Part shown: in pieces, positions 46,846 through 56,841 of the stretch | Numbering within the stretch: position 1 is the first letter of the stretch | Layout of the letters: each line of letters starts with the position of its first letter | Source of the DNA: Aspidiotus rigidus | Taxonomy: Eukaryota; Arthropoda; Insecta; Hemiptera; Diaspididae | Assembly (NCBI GenBank): GCA_035079385.1 | Contig: JAVHKY010000054.1 | Location: 1,611,001 to 1,675,000 of the forward strand | DNA length: 64,000 bases | Direction: 5' to 3' | Translations under genes and position numbers: made by a program | The notes under the pieces: generated by a model | The model's database searches: none | What the model was told of the DNA's origin: nothing | Seen by the model: the letters and a program-made list of their open reading frames with translations, nothing else

Positions 46846-49261
46846 TCTTCGTCGGTGTTTAGTGTTGTATTTGAAGCCTAAGTTTGTTAAATTCCAGTTT
46901 TATTCCGATTGTAAGGTTACGCCTAAGAAACTGGAAAATTATATGAGGGAGAAGTGGATAAGAACAGAGTTGCGAAGATGGTATGGTACATTTAATATTA
47001 CGACTAGATTAAACCTTATGGTCCATTCGAGACTTTCCAGTATGCTCCTCCCCCTTGAGTTTGATTACTTTATGCGGGACGTCAATTTAAAGTGTCGGAA
47101 GTTTGAGGTGAACTTGAAGGAGAAGAAAAATAAGGAGTTGTCCTCCCTAAGAAAGGTTAATGATGAGGTGGTTGAGGAAGGGGTGAGTGACGGTGTTGTC
47201 GTTTATAAATTCCAACCCTCCCCCTCATAAATAATAGTCAGGTAGTGTTTGGTAGTGACGAAACTGCCCTCCTTGAGAAAGGTTTGAAATTCAGTTTACC
47301 TCCCCTCAAGAAGGATGAAACCTTGGTGAATGTTGTTGCGGATCTTGCGGTTAAAATTGGTCTGGTTTTAATACCCAGAAAGTTTGTGCCGAATTAGTCC
47401 GTAATAACCCCCTCCCTCGCATGAGTAATAAATTGGAAGGAGTGATTCAAGGTTTGAAGAGGAAGATGAAAGAGAGAGATTTAATCGTCACAAGGGCAAT
47501 GCTGTTGTGGTGATGGAGAAGTCGGCCTATTCTTCTAAGGTCCATGAAGTCCTCCAGCAGTGTGGTGCTAAAGAGTGCTGAGGATTTCAGTTTTCCTAAG
47601 CACGTTAAAGAAGTTAGGAGTTTCATCAACAGGAGTGAGGCTGTTATCAAAACTCCTGCTTTGAAAAAAGCCCTCCTTGTTCCTAACCCCACACCTCCCC
47701 TCCTCTACGGGCTGCCCAAAGTGCATAAGAACAATACCCCGATGCGACCCGTCGTTTCCCCACCTACCTCCTTGCCAAATTCCTGGACAGTTAGTTCAAA
47801 AATCGCATTGATTTTGAATCTCCTCATTTCGTCTTGAATTCGGCCTCTTAACTGACGTTCTGAAGGTGCAAGTCTTCCCCCGGGAACGACCATCTGCTTG
47901 TTTGATGTTGTTGGTTTGTTCCCGAATATTCCTAAGGCTGCTACTATCCAGCATATAGGTGAGCTACTCGTTAAAGCCAATATTCCTCACAATGAGCTTC
48001 AGGAATTTTTCGATCTTCTGAATATTTGCTGATCCCCCAAACTACCATAAATTTGAAGGAAAATTTTTCGAGTTTCCTGATGAAAAGGGATCCCTATTGG
48101 ATCACCTTTAGGCTCTCTCATCTCCGAAATTTTCATGTCTAAGTTTGAACTTGACCTCTTTTCCTCGAACCAGGTGTTACTTATTTATTTTCACTATTGG
48201 CACAGGTACGTTGATAACATTCTATGCACCTGGACTGGTCCCCCATGTCTCCTTGGTGAGTTTCTGAGGTATCTCAATTCCTGGTACCCTTCCATCAAAT
48301 TTACGTTGGAAATAGGGGTATTTTCCATTAACTTTTTGGATTTATCGATCTCTATAATAGACGGTATCCATGAGTTTGGAATTTACAGGCAAGATACTAC
48401 GACCTATGTTTTAGTCCACGGTGGTTTGTTCGGTCCTGTTGCTCATAAGATGGCTGCCTTTCACAGCCTAGTTCACAGACTGACTCGTATTCCTTTGAGT
48501 CAGTCTGCCTTCAAAAAAGAGTAATTCACAATAAAACACCTGGCCAGAGTGAATGGGGTCAATGTCGATGTTGACGTGATGGTTTGGAGGAAAATTACGA
48601 GGAGCCTTCTTGATTCCACCACCTCCCTCCCCCGAGACACGATCCGTGATCGCCGCTTGCGTTGGATCAGTGGGAAGTTCTCCCTCCAATTGGGTCGGGC
48701 CCTCCGCCCGTTTGGCTTCAGACCCGCATTTTACAACCCTACCAAAGTCGAGAGGTTGCTTGTGAGACTGAAGGACACCATACCTGTTGATGAGAGGAGT
48801 GGTGTTTACAAGTTGGAATGTGGGGATTGTGGAGGCTTTTATATTGGTGAGACCAACCGCCAAATGAAAGTTAGAGTAGCTGAGCACCTGAAGTCTTGGA
48901 AGAAGGGACACTAATTAGAGGAGTCAGCTTTTGCTGATCATTTAATAAATAGTGGCCACGGCTTCCGCGAGGGATCCGAAAAGCTCCTCCATAAGGAGAA
49001 TTCTTATCGTAAGCGCATCGCCCTTGAGTATAGAAATAATGCGTCATCTCAACACCGACGGTATCACCGTACTCAACTCGTACATTCCGGAAGATGGCCT
49101 GATTGAACTGGTTTATGATTCACACCGCTTGTTCTTCTCTTCTTTTCGCCAGTCGCTTTCATTTCAGTCCTGAAGATGGTTTATTAACCGAAAGCGCTCG
49201 TCGTTTTAAATTTTTTCTGCGGTTTGCATTGTTTACTCTCCCTTCGGAATATTCTTCCTTT
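46846..49261 (+). mobile_element. Penelope-like element D2, long degenerate copy
   Basis: It starts with an N-terminal region (46862-47230, 122 residues, basic and helical), then the conserved A-L-L-E-K-G-L-K-F-S-L-P-P block near 47270. RT follows with the LYGLPKVHKNNTPMRP block (47700), I-G-S-P-L-G-S-L-I-S-E (about 48100, frameshifted) and YVDN at the catalytic position (48205-48216). The GIY-YIG domain (48780-48914) has stop TAA at 48912. Several stops and frameshifts make it inactive. Its 3' end is the inverted partner of 46185-46280. Confidence 0.85.
49161..49203 (+). ncRNA. Hammerhead-like fold, PLE D2 end
   Basis: Core CTGAAGA (49170-49176) fits the CUGANGA consensus. Then one T, stem II GGTT-TATT-AACC (49178-49189), GAA (49190-49192), palindromic stem III AGCGCT (49193-49198) and C at 49199. 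Stem I is weak. Confidence 0.55.
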
Positions 49262-50692
49262 CGCGTTTATTATGGATAGCCGTAACTTAGAGGAATGTGT
49301 TCGTTTAGACTACTCAAGTTAAAATGAAGCTTATAAGGATAATTTTGTCCATCTTTCGTGGAAATGAAGATGCGTTTCCGAAAGTAAGACTTTTTTTTCC
49401 TTTCTTTTGTATGTCTACTCTTACCGTCCGAGCCAACAATCTTTTTGAAGTTTGGCTCGGGTGATTGACTCTTTCATTACCCCTCAGTAAATTTGTTTCA
49501 CGAGTTTGGGAAGCATCTTGCGTCATACTTGATTGTATCATTCTATCGATGCAAATCATTGCGATTATTTTTCGGCTCCTTTTCGAACTGGCCAATGTTT
49601 TGACGACTTGGCTCAACATCTAGTTAGCATTTGAAGCGTTTCCTCGACCTTGGACAAGAATTTTTGACTCACCTCTATCGTCCAGTTTTGCCTCATTTAT
49701 ATAAATACGGCGTAAATTTTTTTTTAGAGGAAAAAGTTCGTCAATCTCAGTCTAGTTCATTTATCTCTTTTCTTTATCGACTATAAGATCCGTGTCGATG
49801 TCGTCATTCTGTAACAGACGTATTAGGATTACGTAAACATTAGACACGTGAATTTGCATTTTTTTACTTCTTTCTTTGACGACGATGAAACTTACGAAAT
49901 TCGGGCTATAAATGATGATTGACTACAGAAGATTTTTTTTACAAGTTGTTGCTTCCACATTTTATCTTCAAGTGTTGCGAATTTTCGCGCTCTACGTGAT
50001 CGACGCTGGAGTATAAACTCAACTAGGGCATTTGCACGTATGTACTTGATGAGATAATGACGCCGTAAAATCGAGAAGAAGAATTAGGACGATCTAGATA
50101 GAATTTTTGTCAGTCGTAAAAGTCCGCATCGTTTTACGCCATAATTACGACGATGTGTTACCTAGGTAGTGTTTTAAGGGCAAGTGAAAGAAATTTAAAA
50201 AAACTTTTCTACTATACGATTTTATAACTGAATAGATGGTAATTTCTAAGGTTGATGACGCGTGTACTCGGGTTTGGTACCGCGTCTGATAATGTATAGC
50301 CTACTTATTTGCCGAAGATATAAGTGCAAACATGTAAACCTGCGCGCGAGAGTCAATTATGCATACAATAATGTAGATGAGATAGCGTTGTAAAGCGCGA
50401 AAATGGATGTTGTATTTCGCGTAGATATTCAAATTTCGTCACGCCGTTTATTATCTGTAGATTGTCAACACCGCGTGCATTGACTGCCCTTGAGGCGAAT
50501 CGACTGGCCAAAAAATTCGAGCGTGTTCGAAAAAATTTAAGTCGACTGTTAGTGACGCGAACGTTCGCGTAAGATATAAATTTTCAGCTGTGTCTCGCAT
50601 TTGACCTGTGATGCGCGTTCGTAGTAAACTCGGTATAGGATTTACGACCATTCGATGATTAATTAGACGCGTTTTATTCGCGTGAATTGCAG
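49262..50692. other. Upstream of the SIK coding exon
   Basis: No coding region is supported. CpG frequency rises from about 50250 onward. An acceptor-like GAATTGCAG ends at 50692. Confidence 0.4.
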
Positions 50693-50810
50693 ATACGGAT
50701 ACGATGTAACCCGAGCAACCACCTACAACGGACCCTCCGCAATCGATGTTAAGGTGAAGCGGACGCTCGGGGAAACGCTGAATTGCATCCGCGTTCCATA
50801 ACCTGCCACG

Positions 50811-50927
50811 ATGAATACAGACGGATATAAACTAGAGCGAGTTGGCTACTACACCATAGAAAGGCGAATTGGTAAGGGTAATTTCGCCGAAGTGAAATTG
50901 GCTCGACATCGTATCACCAAGACCGAG
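50811..50927 (+). CDS. SIK-family Ser/Thr kinase, first coding exon
   Basis: Thirty-nine codons from ATG to a phase-0 donor (GAG|GTAAGA). The protein starts with a short leader, then V-G-Y-Y-T-I-E-R at residues 11-18 and the glycine loop IGKGNFAEV at 20-28, followed by [11 protein letters not shown]. This is the N-lobe start of AMPK-related kinases and is closest to salt-inducible kinases, whose next exon would supply the VAIK lysine. Glu in F-A-E-V replaces the usual small or hydrophobic residue. SIKs phosphorylate CRTC coactivators and class IIa histone deacetylases. The exon probably begins at 50693, after GAATTGCAG, with an untranslated part. The remaining exons were not found in the window. 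Confidence 0.85.
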
Positions 50928-52599
50928 GTAAGATTTCACTCCACTTAATTATTCCAAAATTTCCTAAGCGCACTGTTAATACTTTGCTAATTTAAACGCG
51001 ATAGACCTATGCTTCGAACGCTGAAATCATTTCACTGTACAATAATTATAAACCATCAACGGCTGATGATACGCTAAATTAATAAAGCGAGTATAAGCTG
51101 AGAAACTAAAACTGAATCATGAGTAGTACGCCAGAAATCACTCGAACAATGGAACCGCGTATCTCTCAAGTCACACAAATACAATTGGTTGACTCTTATT
51201 ACTAAACACGATTTACTTTTCTATGCGGATTGTTGTAGGAGAGAACGGTTTTCTATATTTTTATGGGACTATGTAAGTCTGAGGAGGTGTGAAAAAAAGG
51301 ACCGATACTTTTTCCGAATAAGATTCGCGTTACTTTGGGAAGTCGGGGTGGCGTCTAGGGTTCTGGAGATGAAAGAAGTAGTTTTCGAGTAATTGAACGA
51401 ATTGGATTTCTGCTCGTTTCCAGCGGAGTTTCATCAGTCTCGCACGTAAGGCAATTCCTGTAGTGTACCCCAGTGAGCAATGTAAAGTCCAAATCAACTA
51501 GCTCTTCCAACCAAAAGTCGACGTCGATTTTGAGGCGATATAGATTCACCCTTTGTCGACCGCAAATCGACCCTCAACGACTGGAAGTTGACTCAAAATT
51601 GACCGCTCCTTTTTATCACCGATTTCCGGTAGTATAAATTGAAAGGTGACCTCAATTTTGGGTCGCTTCTATAGCCATGTTATCAATTAGTAAAGAATTT
51701 CTAATTGAAGTCAAATATTTTGAGGTCAAAGACTGACATGCCTCCTCCGGAGACACGTAATGTAGCACATTATGTGCTTCTTCATATCTATTCTACCGAT
51801 CATATCGACTTTTGATATATGTCTATCTCGGTCATGATGACGTCATAGTAACGTCCGCTCCGCCAGTATTCCTTAGCTTAGTATAACCTAGTATTCTGTG
51901 TATTAGGCTAACAAGTTGACGGACTCACTTGCTCTGCTCGTTCATCCTATCTTAGCCCAGTATAAGTCTAGTTTATTGTATGTTGGGCTGAATGGGTTAA
52001 GTAGGTCAAGGTCATCACTGACGGACGTCATCAAGCAGCCCAATGTCTAGCATCTCCTTGTATACTGTATGTGAGGCCTAGTTTAGAGGCAAAATGAATC
52101 GTATATAAGGCCCCACGTACATTGTACGTTAAGCCTTGTATAGCCTAGCAATTAGGCTACATAAAATATAGTAAAGGTCGAAGTTTTTCTGTCCCTAATG
52201 TAGGTCAAGGTCACTCATGATGTCATCAAGCATAACATAAAACTGTGACCAGTATTTCTTAGCTTAGCACAGGCGCGGGCAAAATTTTTCAAACCGCAGG
52301 CAGCATTCATGAAAATTGGTAACTTTTAATGATCCTGCAGGGGTCGTACAATACGAATTCAGTAATTTTGCTACCATTAAAACTTCCGCTTATTCACTTT
52401 TTGAGTGTTTTTATAGCGAAGAAAGCCTCCGCAAGCCATTAGTTACCCCTGTCTGGCTCAGTATAAGACTAGTATTCTGTATAGAACTCACTTGCTCCGC
52501 TCGTTCACCCCTCTTTCTTATCCTAGTATAAGTCTAATATAGAGTCTGTTAGGCTGGATGGCTCGCACTAGGTCAAGGTCACTGATGACATCATCAAGC
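50928..52599. other. SIK intron: repeat-derived text
   Basis: No coding exon seen. Positions 51830-52290 resemble 2225-2480 (TGACGTCA at 51838, phrases like TAGTATTCTGTGTATTAGGC and TCACTTGCTC). Confidence 0.4.
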
Positions 52600-53490
52600 T
52601 TGATAAAAAACGGGAGTGTTCTGTTTTATCGGGGAAGAATTGGGAAAGATACCCGGCGTTCGCCGGCCGGCCGGCAATGCTCGGAGCTCGAAAATTGTCC
52701 AAGTCTTCCTCCTATCATATATAGCTTGGGGGGCGAGGACTGTGACGTCACATTTTGATTACGTCATAGGTCAGCCTTAGGACGTCCCTCCTCGTTTAAC
52801 TCCGTTAAAGAACCCGTGAGTTTTCGTGATGATTTTCACAAAAGTAGTCCTAGACGAAAAACCGTCCAGTACCGTGACGCTTTTCTGTAACAATTTTTCA
52901 AGAGCAATCCAATCTTATAAGAATATATATGGAATGCTAAAATGTGTTGACAGTCAGTGTTAAATTTCAATGTCGAATGAATATCAACGTCTTGCATTGT
53001 GTCGGCCGTACAATTCCCACACTGGTCAAGCATAATAAAAGTTTATCCTCATTACATGCGTATTGAGCGACTAGGGCTACAGCATTGATACGTGCTTGTG
53101 TTGTGAGAGGTCGGGGAAATGTTGTTACTTAAATGAGGAGGACAGTTCAGGCACCTGCCTTCGTTTTGTGTAGGCATTCGCACGCAATCTTCAATTCAGT
53201 TCTTTCGTTCTAAATTTCATAATGCGCAAAAATCCGGTTCACGGACTTTTGGGCGCGGGGTCAATTGGACGCGGAATCTGAAAATTGTAGGTTGTGACGT
53301 CACAAGGCTGACCTATGACGTCATCAAACGTCACAGGCTCCACCCCAAACTATATATGATAGAGGAGTAGAAGGGGGACTTGGAAAAAACTCAAGCTGTA
53401 TGTGATAGGAGGAGGACTTGAAGATTTTTCAAATTCCAAGTTTTGCCGCCCTACTGAAAAAAAAACGATAGAACAGGTTTCCTGTTAAAA
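52600..53490. repeat. Two copies of the TGACGTCA repeat family
   Basis: An inverted copy (52610-52960) contains TTTATCGGG, GCCGGCCGGCCGGC, the module near 52700-52725, TGACGTCA at 52741 and the CGTTAAAGAACCCGTGAG block. A direct copy at 53280-53490 has TGACGTCA at 53293 and 53316, two GATAG(AG)GAG modules, GTTTTGCCG and AACAGGTTTCC. Confidence 0.6.
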
Positions 53491-53923
53491 TGGTCCAATA
53501 AACCAATAAAAGTCCCAACCAAATTTAAAAAAAAAATGAAATTTGTATTCCTAGGTCGAGTAGGTTTTTTTCTGTAATTTTGACAGTATTTTAAGGCAAA
53601 TGTCAAAGTTCAAAAAGCCCGGACTCCCTGACACCATTTCTAGTGCTACACCACTGGAATTATGGTTTTGTGGAACACCTTTTAAGAGCTCTATAAGAAA
53701 TCAATACTTTCAATTTTTTAATTTGGTAGACACCCTGTGTGGGAAAAAGCCGTCTATGATTTGCTCCATAACATCCGGCTACCACCCGCACCCCTTTGTG
53801 GCCTCTACTACGCGGGTACATCCGGCGGTGACAGTTGGTCCTTCCACAAATTGACTATTTTATTGGTCCACCAGTAAATGGCGCTGAAAATTCGAAAAAC
53901 ACCCCTTCGCGCCCAAAAGTCCG
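53242..53923. other. 16-bp inverted repeats bounding a repeat segment
   Basis: CGGACTTTTGGGCGCG at 53242-53257 is repeated exactly inverted at 53908-53923. The interval includes a TGACGTCA repeat copy. It may mark the ends of an element or two related insertions. No target duplication is identified. Confidence 0.35.
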
Positions 53924-55375
53924 GACACCCAAAAATCCAAAGCTGTATGAGATCAAAAATTCTACCGGTTTATCTTTTTACACTTTTACTTCGGAGTTCA
54001 AACCAAAACAAAGAAAGGGAACAGAGTATGAAACGTCTCGCTTGTACTTTGCGTAGTCTTCAAACATTTTGTACTTCATCCTTCGGCTGAGTGGGTCGAA
54101 AACACTCGAATATCAATGATAAGACAAGGACAATAACCGACAAACAACAGATGACTCCATGCAGTACTTTGCGCCTGCGCTGGACAGAATTATAGATGCT
54201 TCTCTTACCTGTTTTTTTTTCTTCGCCTTCTTCCCCGTCAAGTGATGATGGACACAGCGAGGATACAATTTTTAATGAGAAATTTTCTTTTTATGGCAGC
54301 TAAAATTTTTATTTAAGGCTTAAAAGATATTCTTCAATAACACAAATAAATTATGAAAGTTTGAAAGCAATCGGTCGGGTTGTTCTTAAGGTATAAGAGG
54401 ACAAACAAACAAACAGAAAAACTTTCTGCTTTATACGTATATTTAGATGGCTGCACATTCTGTCTGCGAGTAGCAAAGCCACCTAACAGACAGAATACTA
54501 CAAGAGTGCGGCTGTGTATCGGGCCAAGTTAAGATCTAGCGCTCAATACTAGAGAACTGCAGATCGACTCAACGGTCAGGTCAAAATAAAAATTTGGAAA
54601 AACCAAACTGAAATTGCGGTGGCAAATAAGTCAAGACGAGATCCACATCTGATATTCCCGTCGATATGAAATCGAGTTTACTAACGATATATCGAACCAA
54701 TTTTGACCAAAACTTTGAAAGAAGTGAATTCTTCGTCAATTTGACAACAATTTTAAGTCATCACGTTTCATAGAGATGTCAAAAATTGAAAAATTTCTTC
54801 CGCGCATTTCTTTTACTATCCAAATCTATATTCTGTAGTTTTTAGAAAACCAGTCTCCAATATTCTCAAGTCTCAAAGTTTCAGAACATCAAATAGGTAC
54901 CAAGCTCAGAACTTCAAAGTATGTAAATGTAATTTGCTCTGAACATTTTGAAAATTTGATTGCGATGCAATGCTTGAGCTCGATCCAGAAAAAACACTGC
55001 TTGAGAAAGGAATTTCCTACAGAGGAGCCGGGCTCTAGGTGTGATGATCGCATGATGAAGGCCGGCGAAGACACCCTTAGGAACAAGGACTGAGACATAC
55101 CCTGCATGAATCCAACGATATTCATCTTAAAGGTTCTGATTTCGTGCTACTGACTATATCGGCCTTAATTTACTTCAAGGACTACCGTGGATAGGGAAGG
55201 GGCAGGCCCGATGAAGAACTCTGACCTTGGCCCGGATCCCGATTAAACTTTACCCACATTATTAAGTACCTCGATTGAATATGGTGGGACCTTAATTTTC
55301 TCTTGTTAATTTTCGTGCTTATTGTTTTGCGGAAGCACATGACTCGTGAGGACATTACGCATGATTCCATCCATT
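53924..55375. other. Unannotated; possible diverged LTR near 54420-54540
   Basis: The text at 54440-54530 (GGCTGCACATTCTGTCTGCGA...) resembles part of the BEL LTR (GACTGCACATATTGTGTGCGA). It could be a relic solo LTR of a related element. No gene is supported. Confidence 0.3.
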
Positions 55376-55380
55376 CTCCC
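55376..55380. repeat. Target-site duplication, left (CTCCC)
   Basis: CTCCC directly abuts the left LTR and recurs at 62589-62593. Confidence 0.85.
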
Positions 55381-55592
55381 TGTAGCGGTGAATACTGTTT
55401 AACACGAGCGGTTCACGCCGGTCCGACTGTATTCCGCATGAAATGAAATAAATTCTATAACAGATGATTTCTATTCTTAATCTTCTGCCTCTATTTCACA
55501 TTAAATAATGGTATTTACATCGGCGACTGCACATATTGTGTGCGAGTGGCCCTGTTACACTCTTGTACACAGATTCTATTCGCTCCGCGACA
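55381..55592 (-). repeat. 3' LTR of the BEL element
   Basis: On the element strand it runs TGTCGCGG ... CCGCTACA (TG...CA ends). Identical to 62377-62588. Confidence 0.95.
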
Positions 55593-56260
55593 CTCCGGGC
55601 GGCAAAAAAAAAAAAAAAAAAAAAAAATGAACAAATAAACAAAAAGAAATAAAAATGAAAACAAAATAAAACGACAATAACAAAGAAAGAAAGAAGAAAA
55701 AATAATAGAGAAACAAAAACAAAAATAAAAATAAATAAACAAATAAAATAAAATAAAAAAGGAAAAGGGGGAAAAGAAAGAAGAAGAGGGGTAAAAAAAA
55801 AAAAGGGTACTCCGAACAATATAGAAAAATTAAGCTAATTAATGAAACTTAGGCTAAAGAGGGGTAAAACTGAAATAGGGGGAGAGTAATAGTAACTAAC
55901 AGGGTAATATAAATAAAATACAATAACAGAGCAGAGCTTCTAAGATAACCAAGTGAGAAAAACTTTAACAATTATAACAAAATAAATTAATAACAAGGTG
56001 TAAAAATTATTATCATTACAATCATGAGGAACTTCAAAATCAGGTGGAACATATTAAAGGAAAAGGTAGAGAAAGTAATGAGAAAGAGAGATATTAATTG
56101 ATAAATAGGTAGGTAGTTAAGAAAAGAGAGAAAGAAAACAAAGAGGAGAAAAAAAAAGTGATGATAAAAACAAGTGAATAAATAAATAGGATAAAAAGAT
56201 GGGGTTAAAAATTGTCTAGTTAAAATGTAACAAAATAAAATTTCTAATAATAATTATTCA
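55593..56260. repeat. A-rich low-complexity 3' region of the BEL element
   Basis: A run of about 25 A at 55603-55627, then AAATAAAA / GAAAGAAA type sequence to about 56260. The sense strand of the element is therefore T/pyrimidine-rich directly before the 3' LTR, where a polypurine tract is normally expected. Confidence 0.8.
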
Positions 56261-56368
56261 GAATCAGCCTCTTCTAAGTTGTATCGCTCAAATTTATCGC
56301 AGTTGAAGCGTTGGAGTTGAAGATTGTCTCTTGTGGTTTCCATGTGTTCAACCTCTTCCCGTAAGCTG

Positions 56369-56692
56369 TCAATTTTTAATTGGATTTTGGCCAGCTTCTG
56401 CTTTGCACGGCGACGTGTACAGTACATTTTTCGGCTGTTTTGTCCCCGTTTTTTTTTTACTGCGTCTTTTTGCTCTTTCTTCCAGAGATAAATAACGACT
56501 CGATTGTATGCGGCGATCCTCTTCCTCCAAATATTTCTCTTCTATGTGAGAGTAGTCCGCTGTTTGTAGGATCTGCATTGTAAGGTAATTGTTGTGGGCA
56601 TCTTTCATGCTCTCTCGCTCATTTTCATAATTGTGCGTGTAGTGTGGAGCCGCGAGGTAGTTCAAAAGATTCTCCAAGTGCGAACGGTCCAT
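56369..56692 (-). CDS. Accessory 3' ORF of the BEL element
   Basis: A 107-residue frame downstream of the polyprotein stop. It is rich in Glu, Lys, Arg and Tyr and is predicted helical, with no recognised domain. The start has a good context (ACCATGG). TTCTTCTCTTTCCAG ends 9 bp upstream of the ATG, a strong splice acceptor, suggesting a spliced subgenomic mRNA. At about residue 85 is a run of ten A. Another frame continues past this ORF's stop to 56263 and reads as a charged, Leu/Glu-rich, coiled-coil-like segment. The ORF could thus be an indel-truncated longer protein or subject to slippage. Function unknown. Confidence 0.6.
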   Translation of the reverse strand: MDRSHLENLLNYLAAPHYTHNYENERESMKDAHNNYLTMQILQTADYSHIEEKYLEEEDRRIQSSRYLSLEERAKRRSKKKTGTKQPKNVLYTSPCKAEAGQNPIKN

Positions 56693-56841
56693 GGTAAGCC
56701 TGGAAAGAGAAGAACATTAGTGTTGATTTCACGTTGAATAGAACAGTGCGGAGGCCGCATGTCACTTATTCAATGTGAGGGAAAGACAAAGGAGTTAAGG
56801 AAAGGGATGAGGAAAGAAGAGGGAGGAAGTGTGTGAATAGT

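Noticed and set aside
55496..55819. Phe/Leu-rich frame on the minus strand overlapping the BEL LTR
   Set aside because: It is a translation of the A-rich tract and LTR end, with no gene support.
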